A DNA stretch of 64,000 nt, taken from positions 1,318,001-1,382,000 of the forward strand of contig JANATG010000017.1 in assembly GCA_029449235.1 (NCBI GenBank), written 5' to 3'. This document shows, one piece after another, positions 1 through 10,442 of this stretch (position 1 is the first letter of the stretch; each line of letters opens with the position of its first letter). The notes under the pieces are model-generated. The model made no database searches. It was not told where the DNA came from and was given only the letters and a program-made list of their open reading frames with translations. Source of the DNA: Linnemannia schmuckeri. Its lineage: Eukaryota > Mortierellomycota > Mortierellomycetes > Mortierellales > Mortierellaceae. A program made the translations under genes and the position numbers.

Positions 1-59
1 CTCGACAGCATTAAATATGGGCTATCGAGGGCACGGGTGACATTCTAACCTCATCAATT

Positions 60-800
60 AAAAAGGGTGGTCGCTGCGTAGCACCTGATTTGCAACATTA
101 CACTCCTGGTAAGAGAGTGCTTCTGGCTGTGTTATAGGTGAAAATCAAGCCAAAAAAAAAAAGCGCGTTACATCGTCAGTGCCCGCTGTTTACACTGATG
201 TTTGGAGGAGACCATGGGATATGTTTAAAATTGGCGACGAGTTTCTGGGAGAGGGGGAGCCCCTAAATAGAATTAAGCAGGTATGAGCATGGGGTCTCCC
301 TGAACCATAGCTCTTCTTGGACATACCTCCCGCTTATTCTTATCGAGCAGACCTAGATCTGTAGCTGCTGCCTTAGAGATTCGAGAGCCCCTCCATGGAC
401 AGAAGCGTCAAAAACAGACAGACAGACAGACAGCCTTCCCCCCCTCCATCCCTCTCTCTCAAGACCACATACCATACCATGGCCATGGGGTCTCTGCCCT
501 TTTCTCTCCGCCAAGTACGCATCATCGTCTGGACGTCCAAGGATAGCTATGGTTCAGGGAGGCCACATGCTCATACCCGCTTAATTCAATTTAAGAGGCT
601 CCCCTCTTCCATGATTCTGGTGCCAATTTCAAACATACCCCTTGGTCTCCTTCAAACATCAGCGTAAACAACGGACACTGACGATGCAGCCCCTTTTTTG
701 GCGTTGATTTTCTCCTATGACACAGCCAGAAGCACAGTCTTGCAAGGACTGTAAGAATTTCACTTGACAGTCTCGGCCGGAACCCTTTATGGGTTCATTA
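60..800. repeat. Large imperfect inverted repeat (foldback/MITE-like)
   Basis: The left arm, about positions 95-336, reads as the reverse complement of about 527-765, with scattered mismatches and small indels. Matching landmarks are TGCTTCTGGCTGTG (left) against CACAGCCAGAAGCAC (right), CATCGTCAGTG against CACTGACGATG, and CCATAGCT against AGCTATGG. Similarity may fade outward to about 60 and 800. The spacer of about 190 bp holds a short GACA microsatellite near 415-432. No coding potential was recognised. It could be a MITE, a foldback element or a source of double-stranded RNA. I could not define a target-site duplication. Confidence 0.75.
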
Positions 801-1458
801 TCGCATAATGCATTGTTCCCATGTACACCAGCCCTACTTCATATTTCCGCCCAACATTGAGCAACACTGATCTAGAAAAGTAAAATCCGTTCCACAATAA
901 TAACATAGTGCAATACCTACACTGTGAATGTAATCGAATGTATACCAGCCCTTGCCCGGTATGATACCATTCACACTTCTGTAGTCGTGAGCCAACTAGA
1001 TTTCATTCTCTACGACGAAATTGCTTTGATGTTGGCCGCACTTAACTTGAGGATCAGGTGGCGTCATGAAGTAAGGAAAGTCGAACATTATATGGCGCTT
1101 TCGACTTGTCCTTTTGGGGTCGTGCGCAAATAGTCAAAGATACCAGTGGCTCCTGTGCCACAGTCGCTGGATGGTCACCGTCGCGTCCACGATGAAGACT
1201 GCGGCATATTTAGGTTATTCTCCTTTTCTGTTACTCGTCCCAAGTCGACAGCTTCCCTATTCCTGGCTCTTTGACTATAACCCTTCAGCACAGAAACTCA
1301 GTCCGCCTCCGTGTATATACCTCGAGCATAGTAACAACAAAGGGCATCATTATTCCGACCAATTCACCGCTTCCCTCCTGTCACTGTCCTTGTTTCTCTT
1401 ATTCCTTGTCCTTCATACATCTCTCTGCATACTTCCCTTTGCGCATTACAAAAGGCCT
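800..1458. other. Intergenic stretch, no supported gene
   Basis: Short reading frames exist here but none carries a recognisable domain, signal peptide or codon pattern. The stretch lies 3' of the minus-strand lysozyme gene and probably holds its 3' UTR. Confidence 0.4.
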
Positions 1459-2295
1459 TCAAGGAGAATGTATTGTGAATGAGCATTTGGTGCAAGTACT
1501 CGAGATTGAGTCCTCTTTGTGTGGAGGAAGTTGGCAGTGATCAAATGAGGACATTATTTTCTGCACTATCATTTCACACATGTGTTGTAATCCAAAGTGT
1601 GTAATGGAGACTACTCTGCTAAAAGAAGGATACTGGTGCCCAGAAGCAAATCTTTTGAGACCAGCTTCGTCGCCGTTAAACCTGTTAGCATCGCCTGGGT
1701 TGGGACCATGATCCGCGTATTGCCAAAAGGTGTGGTAGGGCCATCCTGCGGGGACGGGACCGGGTGTGGGTCCCCAATGAGCAAGCCACAATGGGTTGTC
1801 TCCACCAAAGGCACCCGAGTTGCCAGTGCACTGTATCCACCAGCTAGTTGTTGTGTAGATGACAGGAAAACGACCTGTTCTGGCATGGTACGTGTTGGAA
1901 AAGTTTTTGATCCAGCTGACCAGGGCACCTTGGGACAGACCACCGCAGTTACCCTCCAGATCTACAGCGCCTGGAAGTGTTTTACCGTCAGGAGACCATC
2001 CGCCTCCATGAGCCAAAAAATAGTTGGCTTGTGCAGCACCGCTTGAGCTGCCTGGATGGGCGAGATGATATGCGCCGCGCAAGATGCCTCCGTTTGTGGC
2101 TCCGGTGTAATGCGAATTGAACTCGGGGTCGATAAAGTTGACACCCTCGGTGGCCTTGATGTAGGCGAAGCTGATTCCGTTAGCCTTCACCATATTCCAG
2201 TTGACGTTTGGTTGATAATGTGACACATCTATGCCTTCTGGAAGTGCCGCGCATGCGATGGAAGCGCATAAAAGAAGAGCTGCGTTTTTCTTCAT
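1459..2295 (-). CDS. Secreted GH25 lysozyme (Chalaropsis-type muramidase)
   Basis: Predicted N,O-diacetylmuramidase cleaving the beta-1,4 MurNAc-GlcNAc bond of peptidoglycan, acting outside the cell. A signal peptide covers about residues 1-17 (MKKN, then a Leu/Ala/Cys core). The GH25 domain starts at GIDVSHYQ (Asp23) and carries the catalytic D-x-E pair at Asp112 and Glu114 (VDLEGN). It then has YTTTSWW, LWLAHWG, FWQYAD and a final NGDEAGLKRF near residue 215, so the domain is complete at the usual length of about 200 residues. The last 60 residues (from about 219) look unlike the family. A GTATCC donor-like site just after LKRFASG suggests this tail may be intron readthrough, so the true 3' end is uncertain. 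A TATA-like ACTATAAG lies about 40 nt upstream of the ATG. GH25 in fungi is widely regarded as originally bacterial, and a role in defence or feeding on bacteria is inference. Confidence 0.9.
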   Translation of the reverse strand: MKKNAALLLCASIACAALPEGIDVSHYQPNVNWNMVKANGISFAYIKATEGVNFIDPEFNSHYTGATNGGILRGAYHLAHPGSSSGAAQANYFLAHGGGWSPDGKTLPGAVDLEGNCGGLSQGALVSWIKNFSNTYHARTGRFPVIYTTTSWWIQCTGNSGAFGGDNPLWLAHWGPTPGPVPAGWPYHTFWQYADHGPNPGDANRFNGDEAGLKRFASGHQYPSFSRVVSITHFGLQHMCEMIVQKIMSSFDHCQLPPHKEDSISSTCTKCSFTIHSP

Positions 2296-2499
2296 TGTAT
2301 CAAAAGAGTGATGACTTATAGTGTTCTGCAGTGGCGTCCTCGGAAGATTATGGTAGCGTTCCTAAGACGATGATAGGCTGTGAAGGTCGTTGTAGTTGTA
2401 TTGGGAAGTGCCTCAGTATTTTGAGGGAATGTCGGGTGACCTAACCGAGGATTTTTTTTGGTGATTTTCCGATAGATAAAAGATTGTTAGAAGAAAAGG

Positions 2500-3410
2500 T
2501 CAGTCATGAGAACCACGACTATCCCATAGGGGTAAAGAGACTGTGGTGTAGCCTTTACAAAATTTTGTTCAATGATGCGTGTTCTGGTGAAGCTCTCATG
2601 AGTGTACTTGATACGGATCTGTAGCGCTCTTGCGAGAGTTCTACAAGGAGACTGATCGTGTGGCAGCCCTTACCACGGTACTGGTGATGCTTGTGATGAT
2701 TGCTAGAATAGTTGCTACAAGCATTGTAAGTGCTTGTAAGTAGAGTTTTGAGGAGGATCAGATGTGTGTCGGTGCAGGGCGTTTGAGTAAGTCCGTCTTC
2801 TTTATATACTTGAAGAGAGTCACCACAAACAACGAAACAAAATATATCCATTTGTTATTAGGCACGAAGAGAGCAGTTCCGACGGGTACCTTTCCTGGTT
2901 TGGCGAGGGTCAAAAAAAAATTCAGGAGAGAGAAAACGAAGGGGAGGGCACCATGCACAGTTGGGCCCGGAATGAGAAAGATCAGGGGCACTGTGAGAAA
3001 ATGAGAATGCCAAAGAGGTCAAGGGCATGCTGAGAAATAGTCATGTGGAAGTTGCACGATTAAAGGCATGCTGAGCAAGGAAGGCTGCCAAAATGATCAC
3101 AGGCAAGTAGAGAGAGAAAGAAAAATTTACTGGCACTCTGAGAAAAAAGGGGCTTTACTAAGTAGGGTGTACCAAAAAAAAAATCAAGGACATTCCAGAA
3201 AAAAAGGATGCTAAAGGCAATCAAGGGGAAGTAGGAGGTCAAAAACAATAGGGACATACTGCGACAGGCGTCCCAATGGAGCTATATGTACGCACAAAGG
3301 AAAAGTGGTCCCCAATGATCTATTGGCTCGTTTGGACAGCCAAGCGTTTATAGCGACTTTGCTGTGTGATCCTTTGTCTCTTCGTATCATTCTGGATATG
3401 AATTCATTTA
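2500..3410 (-). repeat. Composite upstream repeat module, copy A
   Basis: Read on the minus strand toward the GH25 gene, this holds the core block (3335-3400, AGCCAAGCGTTTATAGCGAC on the plus strand), a tract rich in purines on the plus strand (about 2900-3330) with recurring GATCA/AAGGGCATGCTGAG words, then a TATATAAAG box at 2800-2808, then a leader block 2560-2790. The 20-mer ATCAGATGTGTGTCGGTGCA (2757-2776) occurs exactly in copy B as well, and the GTAGCGCTCT...GTTCT and CGTGTGGC stretch (2614-2670) is also shared. The TATA box lies about 505 bp from the GH25 start. A reading frame over the leader is not conserved between copies, so I do not treat it as coding. Confidence 0.65.
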
Positions 3411-3429
3411 GAATTGGGCTGTTCATTCA

Positions 3430-4095
3430 CTAATAGGGGGAGTTAAAATTGAGGAAAGTCAAAGAGGTAGCAAAAGACCAGGGGTAACATGAGACAAAGG
3501 GATGAAAAATCAGGGATGAAGAAAAAACGGAGGCATAAAGAAGATCAAGGGTAGACTGAGGAAGATGGGACACAAAAACAAGATCTAACATAGAGAGCGA
3601 AAGAAGGCGCGGAAGAGAAAGACGGAGACCGCGAAGGAGAGTTGCCAAAAAAATCAAGGCAGACGGTCATGAAGGGATGCAAAAAAAATCATAGGCAAAC
3701 TGAGGAAGGAAAAATGCAAATAGATCAAAAGCAGGTTGAAAAAGGTGGGATTCCAAAACTATCATGAACAGAAAGACGAGAAATACAAAAAAAACATATG
3801 TAGCAAAGGGCATGGCCAAAAATCAAGTGCATGCGAGGTAGACAGGAAAAAGATGGAGGTGCATGAAAAAAAGGAGTTTGGCGGCGCAGAGGGAGGATCA
3901 AGGGCAGAGATGGCAGTAAAAAATAACGGGGAGATCAAGGGTAAAGGAGGATTAAGGAGAGAGAAAGAAGGCATCAGGGGCAAAGAAACATGGCATCAAA
4001 AAAGAAGAGAGGGGAGAGAAGGCATTAGGAAAAATAACGGAGGGATCAAGGCAAAACCACAAATGTACGAAATACGGAAAAATCAATGCAACTAA
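3430..4095. repeat. Purine-rich low-complexity tract
   Basis: The plus strand is strongly purine-biased with loosely repeated words such as ATCAAGGGCAGA, GGATCAAGG, AAAAGATCAAGG and GGGATGCA. The open frames on both strands follow from the composition (Lys/Glu/Gly/Arg on plus, Ser/Leu/Pro on minus) and show no domain, so I do not call a gene. Similar tracts occur at 33060-34180, 35990-36400 and 60100-60200. Confidence 0.6.
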
Positions 4096-4132
4096 ACGTC
4101 TTCTTGTTTGAAGATTTTTTCTGGTTAGCATT

Positions 4133-4157
4133 GCCGAATAACATGATGGCTAAAGCC
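4133..4157 (+). repeat. Orphan fragment of DIRS-2 end sequence
   Basis: GCCGAATAACATGATGGC and the following TAAAGCC match, with one mismatch, the internal complementary region and right end of the DIRS element at 49.1-54.0 kb (positions 53788-53812). Flanks do not match further, so this is a short relic or the end of another copy. Confidence 0.55.
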
Positions 4158-4299
4158 TTTTACTCACTTGCTCGATTGATTTCACGATGCATAATTTTAT
4201 TTTGAGTACTGGGAGGACTTTTGACTATTAGGGTGATTGATTTTGAGATAGCGAAAACATTAGCACTATTTTTTGAGAATATAAAAACGACTTGGGTAA

Positions 4300-5690
4300 A
4301 CAGACATAGTGAAGGTTAGGCCTGTGATTTGGCACCAGAGCTACGAAAGCGTAACGAGACTTGGTGACTGGGATTTGCAGCACTTCCTCTTTGCCCTCCT
4401 TCTCCTCCCCCTGATCTTGAATCTGCTCGTCCTCCTTCTGCTCTTCCATCTGGTTGTCTTCCGCCCTCTCGTCCTCATCCATCACCCTCAATTGGCCTTT
4501 TTCATCCTCCTCCTAGTCGTCGTTCTGTCTGTTGGTATCGCTCTCGGACGACGACGAATCAGATGAGTTAGATGAAGCCTCTTTCTCCATAAGAACATCC
4601 TCGTCATTGCTTTACTGTGGCCATCCTTTAGATACTCTAATTCACCCTAAGTCTCTGAGTAGATGTCTCTACCTGACTCTAGTAGTGCGAGTGCTTCCTT
4701 GGTGTGATAATGACGACCAAGGGGACTTCCTTTGATGGCCAGCAGGTAATTACGCTTGACCTCGGGCAACCAGCCTATGGTGTTGGCTTCGGTGCCATTA
4801 CGTTGGAGAGATCTACGGATGTGGCAGCCCAGGCTATACTCCTGTAGCCACTTTTATTACATGGGCTTTGATGCTACTGAACACCCATTTAGTCAGGTTG
4901 AGGTGCGGGTTGTAGGCAGGCAGATAGAGGAGTGTGTGAGGAGAAGGATGGAGAACGTCCATGAAGCTCTGCTTTTTGTTGATGCTACAGTGGTCCATGA
5001 CAATTACAAGAGGAGACTGGAATTTGGGGAAGAGCTTGGTGTTGAGAAAATGTGCGAAATGGACGCTATTGTACGCGTGCATCTTGACCTCAGAAGCAAT
5101 GGGACCGTTCTTGTCAACCGTCACAAGCAGCGAATGGTTGAAACCACTTTGGGTCTCAATAGTCTTGAGAGGACGAGCACTGCAGGTAGCACAATCAAAC
5201 CTACGGCGGAGATGGAGATTGAAGCCGGATTCATCCATGTAGACAAAAGCATCCATACTTCCGTACTGCTCAAAGACCTGAGCTGTCCACAGCCTCCTTT
5301 TCTCAATGTGGTCACAGCTGTTGTAATCGACGGGCTCCTGGTGGATCAATTTCAGGGCGCATCCGATGTTGTAGTTACCATAGTTGGAGACGGTTCTTCT
5401 GTCAACAGGCGACCTGAGTTTGAATTGTTTGTTAAGTTAGTGGTGAAGATCGGATATAGCAATCTCGGGTTTCTCGAGGATACGCATCTTGAGCCAGGAT
5501 ACATGCCCCTTCTCGAGACGACGACGCCTGTTGCCACCCCTTAGTAGCTTCTTGAATCACCCGGTGCGCTCGTACGTGGTCAAGATCGAGCGCACCGTAG
5601 AGTCCTTCATTCGAAAGCGCCTTGCTGTTTCGGCTGGAGCGCGGCCCTCGTTGCAAACGGAGATGATGACGTTCGAACTCTCTCCGTTGT
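4300..5690 (-). pseudogene. Tc1/mariner-type transposase pseudogene
   Basis: Broken DDE transposase of the Tc1/mariner superfamily. Reading down the minus strand: an HTH-like part (CNEGRAPAETARRFRMKDST, about 5580-5680), a linker with stops, then the catalytic part 4834-5349. The latter has YMDESGFNLHLRRRF (first Asp), VIVMDHC (second Asp) and LLYLPAYNPHLN. The third acidic residue normally found in NP-x-E/D-W reads NLTKW, so it is lost. After a stop the frame continues as EVKRNYLLAIKGSPLGRHYH (about 4660-4740) and an acidic Glu/Asp tail to about 4300. At least four stops or frameshifts make it inactive. No clear terminal inverted repeats or TA duplication were found. Confidence 0.75.
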
Positions 5691-5874
5691 CAATTCCGGC
5701 TCTTTTGCGTCAGACAGGCGGCATGGGGTACTACAACGAAGAAAGCAATTAAAACCTCAAGATTATTTAATTTGATCGCATCTTTGCAGGTCAATAATGC
5801 CAAACGACGGATTCTTTAACTACAATCGTCGCGGCCAGGGTAATCCTCTTCCATGCCATTGTCTACTTGGAACT

Positions 5875-7737
5875 CTAGTTGTCGCCTATGGAGACCCTGC
5901 AGGATGACCGGATATCGTCCGACGTAGTATCACTATAACGCATGCCTAGGAACGCAGCTCGTCTCAATGCCGGTAGGTAGGCGACAACCCAGTCCACCTC
6001 ACGTTTACCCATCCTTGCCATTGTCTCCTTGGTTGTCCACAAAAATGACCCGTACAAGTCTTGCAACTTGATCAGTCCAGACCATTTCGACAAAAATCCA
6101 AGCTGACCAGTCGCTGCGTCCTCCAATGCCAAAAGACTAGGAAGGCTTGTAGTCCTGAAAGGAATCTGATTGAGAACCCCGTTAGGTCTCACTGATACTC
6201 CTTGAGATTTGATCTTCAACACCTCGAGGCTAACCAGAGTTCCAATCCGAGTATAAAGCTTGTCCAGCATGCTCTAGTGTTCGCGATCCTGCTTGAACTA
6301 TACTGTCATCGTCGGATCAGCCAGGTACCCAGGGTCTCTTCCGTCATGCGTGAGTCCGACTGCAATCTCCAAACGTTGGATCTTGGAATACGCCACTCGT
6401 TCGCGACAGCATCCCTGAAAGAAATGGCGGTCCAATCGGAGAACTCGTCCTGGGCCTTCAAGACCTGAAGAGCTCGACAAGACGTAAGGATGGTTTAAAG
6501 GGTTGCGCTCTGGAGGTCCTGGCAGTTGGGGATATCGATCTCTCAAAGAGTCTCCGAGTGACATGAAATAGCCGCAGTTATTAGATAATCGTCATAGAGC
6601 TTATGAACCCTAATGCTCTCCAATTGTTGTCCTGGAGGTCGCTCCGTAATACTCACCAGAAGCTGGTCATTGGACTCGAAAAGTGACAGATTGGTGACCC
6701 CTGGACAGTGATCCCATATGGCCCTAGAAACAGCTTGGATATCTTCCTCATTCGTGACCGAGGGTAACTGCAGCGTCTTGTGGACAGGACAATGCTGCAA
6801 GAAGGAGCAAAGTAGTGGAACAGGGCTATAAACACACAGGTTAAGAGGGAGCTCGAGAGTCTTTAGACAATACAAAGGTCGCTGACGAAGTGTAAGCGAG
6901 CCTTGTTCGTAACCCCAGTCAGATTCCTCCGGGTCGAGATTCATGCCTTTCTGAGCCTCATGGAGATTACCCCAGAATTTGAACTCGACCAGAGACTCGG
7001 GGCAGCTGAAGAACAGTATCCTGGGGACTTGAACTGAGAAGGTGGTCAATGGCCATGGAAAACTCAGTTGTAAAGTTCTGAGGTTATCGAGCTGAGAGAT
7101 TGTGTGCAAGAAGTCACGTACAAGATGGACGGACAGAAAAGGCACTTCATCAAATTGGAGGTGTGTCAATGTTGCGCGGTTGAGGTGGAGCAGCCACAGT
7201 CACTGATGTTGATGGGGGTCATGCTCGTAGAAAGAGAAAGTTTCCAGTCGGATAGGGGGTTCCTGGTGCATGACTTGGTTAACTGGACGTGTGTAACGTG
7301 TCAAACGGAGGAGCGGCGGCAAAGGGACAATTTCATGAACGCCGTAGGCCAAAGTGTGGTTCGGAATATAATCTGACTCCTACTGGGCGCGAGAGAGCAT
7401 CGGTTGGTATGGCTCAGTAGGCCTCTGAGTCGGATGTGGAGTTGAGGTAGGTCCAGAGGGCGTTCATATAGTACCATGAAGAGTTGGGTTCGCAGGTGAA
7501 AGACTGGACAGAGCTGATGTTGTCGCCGAAGGCTATGAGGGTCTGGGGTGCGCTGATAAAGTCAATTGACGTGGACTCATTAGTAAAGTCGACTGACTGC
7601 CACCATACTGGGGCGCAGATGGCTTTAAGTGCGTGGTTGGTCAGTAAGAGATGCAGGAGATCGTGCTTTGAAAGGAAGGGTAGGAGATGCACAACGAGCT
7701 CTGGGAGACTGAAGAACCTGGCGCAGGCTGTTGTCAT
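5875..7737 (-). pseudogene. F-box-like family A pseudogene (P1)
   Basis: Decayed relative of the intact minus-strand gene at 17461-19473. The start MTTACARFFSLPELVVHLLP matches that gene's MTTSASDAFFSLPEL. Further matching blocks are WYYMNALWTYLN, SCPESLVEFKFWGNLHEAQK, PLYCLKTLELPLNLC, LLALEDAATGQLGFLSKWSG and DLYGSFLWTTKETMARMGKR. The frame is cut by stops near 7414, 7187 and 6543 and by frameshifts near 6560 and 6280. The C-terminal segment present in the intact gene is not recognisable. A former F-box substrate adaptor is the likely role of the ancestor. Confidence 0.8.
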
Positions 7738-8400
7738 TGCCGTTGCAGTTGGTGCCCTGATGTATTGACAAGATGAAGGAGGCGGAAGACGATGATGATG
7801 AAGAACGAAGGGAAGAGAAACACACGGCATGGGTTCTTTACTTCTACGTCGACGACTCCAGGAACAGGGTACTCGTTGGTGGCGTTGTGACCTGCATTGT
7901 GACATGCACGTCAGGCTAAATTTGGCTTTGACCCTCTTTCTAAACCTCAGTTTTGAAGGAATTCAGAGATTGAGGTGAGATTGTTGATCAATTTGCATCT
8001 GAACCAAGACCATGTGCAGATTCAGCAACCTCGGTTACATTAGCAAAGTTTTCGTTTGAATGTGTGATCAGATCCACTCCCATCTTCACTCACTGTGCTA
8101 ACCGCGTGTGCATTCACACCCGCTCTCTCAGTGAGTGTAGTGTGCCAGGGGAAAGGAGAGAAAGAAGAATAAGAAAAGATCGCGAATGCTGCGCGACCAT
8201 GTGACTTCAACCCTTAACAGTTCATCCGCCCCTGGAAGGTTTTCGTTCTCACTCACTCGCACACTCATCTGCCTCAGGACCGACACATTGATAACCACAA
8301 CGGAGTTGGCTTCTCAAGCCAATGAACAACCAACATCGACTCCAAAACCAACAATAGCAACACAATCATCACCAGCACTCTCCGCAGTGTTCACAGCAGC

Positions 8401-9169
8401 TATGAGGGTGTTTGCAATCCCCGAACGCCTGGACATTATCGGTTGATTTCCCAACAATAGAAAGATCAACTGAAATTCTCCATCACCACCCGCCTCTGCT
8501 ACCAGACAGTCAACTCTTTGTTTTAAACCACTCAGGACCTCTTTAACGACACACGGGCAGTGCACTTTTTACCAGCACCAGACGTTCACTCAGCTCTAAG
8601 CAGGAGAATTATTTGTATTCAGAATCTCAAGATCTCGACGCGCATTTTCGTATATATAGTCAACAGCATCAGCATGGCTCGCCAACAAGACTAGGTGTCC
8701 TCGTCTTTGTCTTCTTCAACAAAGAAAGAAGTCACCTCAGGATCGGCATCAAAGCCATCCTGCGATCGTTCATCATCTAGCTGGTTCCTCAGAGTGTTAC
8801 AGTCTCCCAACGATGACTCGTCTCGTCAGCCTTGCGTACAGGCCCAAACAGATCCCAACCCACATTGCAACACCCATGACGCCTATCCCGACATGTCTGG
8901 ACTCCCACAACTGATCTGGACCCTCGACAACAATATCTCATTGAGTCGTATTCATCTTAAAGGATGCGACATACAATTATCACTCGGAGTTCTCACACTC
9001 GTTCGGGCAATCTCTAACCTCAAGGGCCTCACAGAACTTGACCTTGAATTTTTTTTTTGACTGCCACGGCATACCCCGGTATCTGTTTCCAGTAGACACT
9101 TCACCTCCACACATTGTCTGGTTCTGCCAACAGCGACCTGACATCTGCATCAAGCAGGTTACTTGGTGA
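8401..9169 (+). pseudogene. F-box-like family B relic (P2), internally deleted
   Basis: Remains of a plus-strand gene related to 10443-12551 and 14919-17048. The beginning MRVFAIPERLDIIG matches the F-box start (VFAIPELAVAI in the intact copy). The middle part PQLIWTLDNNISLSRIHLKG with ISNLKGLTELDLEF (about 8907-9057) matches PQLTWLINLNSSITRLDLNG. The end PPHIVWFCQQRPDICIK (about 9107-9160) matches PPHIVWFQQQRPDIHIR. Well over 1 kb of the body is missing between the last two blocks. Confidence 0.75.
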
Positions 9170-10440
9170 ATATAGGTATGATCTGGTTAACATTATCTTT
9201 TCGTTTATTCAATAAAAAAGCGGCAACATCTTCGAGAAAATGCGTAGTGAGTGGGCAACAGCATAGTACACTTCACACGTTACCAACGCCCCAGACAATA
9301 ATTTCAGGGGCTCTCAGATGGTGAGCCTAGGTAGGAGGTCAAGTGAACGAGTGGAGGGAAGGACTCTACGAGAAGCAGACTAGGGGCCACCGTCCCTTCC
9401 CAGTTAGGATAAGTCAGATCTTCCGTCGATATGGTGTCCTGCGACTGCTCGCTCTTATTCTTGATACTGTTGTCGTCGTTGTTACTGTCGTCGCTGTTGT
9501 TATTGCTGTCATTGCTTTTGTTGCTGCTTAGTTAGGTCGAGAATGCATTAAAGCAGTAGCTAAAGGTATAGGGCATCCACTGCACGCTCCGGACATTGTC
9601 GATGATACAAGCCGGCTCTGTAGACCAGCGAGTGAATTGAGAAGATGACATTGATATTGTTTATCCGTGCAATGGGGCTCCTCCTCTCAAACGAGGTGGA
9701 GGTTTCTCTAGCAGTGAGGTGTGCAAATATTGTGGAGAGTGCGGATTGTTCGACAGAGGCGGAAGAGGTCTTATTCTGGAAGGCGGAGGATGAGAGAGGC
9801 GGGGAATACTGGGAGGAGAAAAATTGTATGGGTGGAGAAAGGCATGATCGTTAGTAGGAGTGGAGATAGTGAGGTGAATGGAATGAATGTGGAAAGAAGA
9901 GAAGGGGAGAGAGGGGAAGTGGAGAAGAGTGGATCATTTGAGGAAGGGGAAGAGAGGAAAGAGTCCATTCTATGGTGTTTCCATATGTACCACGGAGATG
10001 CGTGAGAAATACTGAGTCCAATACAGCTGACACTCTTGTACCACGCCCAAAAGAAATCTCTCCCTCCCGCACGCTCCATGGCCGAGTCGAGACTTTTAAC
10101 CTTCACTGATCTTTCTGTATGATCTTGGTGGCGAAACACAGCCAGTCTGACGCGTCGACACCAGAGTTACTGTCTCATCAAGGAGTAGCATCTATTATTT
10201 GAACACTTCTAGCTTGTCCTGGCCAGTCCATGAGGGACCCTTGCTCACCAGTAATCGACGCTCTTCTTTTTTTAAGGCCTCTTCTACAAGCACAGACCCT
10301 TCTTTCTCACACAGCAAATAAAGACATTACACGACGCACTTTTCTTATGACTTTGTTCCTTTTCTTTTATTTTATTTTTTTTCTTTTTTTTTTTGGCATT
10401 TGACCTCAAAAACAAAACCGAATCCCCATCCTTCCCTCCC
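9170..10440. other. Intergenic, purine-rich segment near 9750-9960
   Basis: Holds a Val/Ala-type low-complexity stretch (GTTGTCGTC repeats, 9465-9530) and a GGAGAGG-rich tract, then the T-rich promoter region of the next gene (10340-10400). No gene supported. Confidence 0.4.
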
Positions 10441-10442
10441 TC

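Noticed and set aside
2555..2851. 98-codon minus-strand frame over the module A leader
   Set aside because: The equivalent region in module B is in a different frame with a different peptide, so the DNA and not a protein is conserved.
3736..4095. 119-codon Lys/Glu/Gly-rich frame
   Set aside because: Produced by the purine-rich composition; no conserved start, domain or counterpart in the other tracts.
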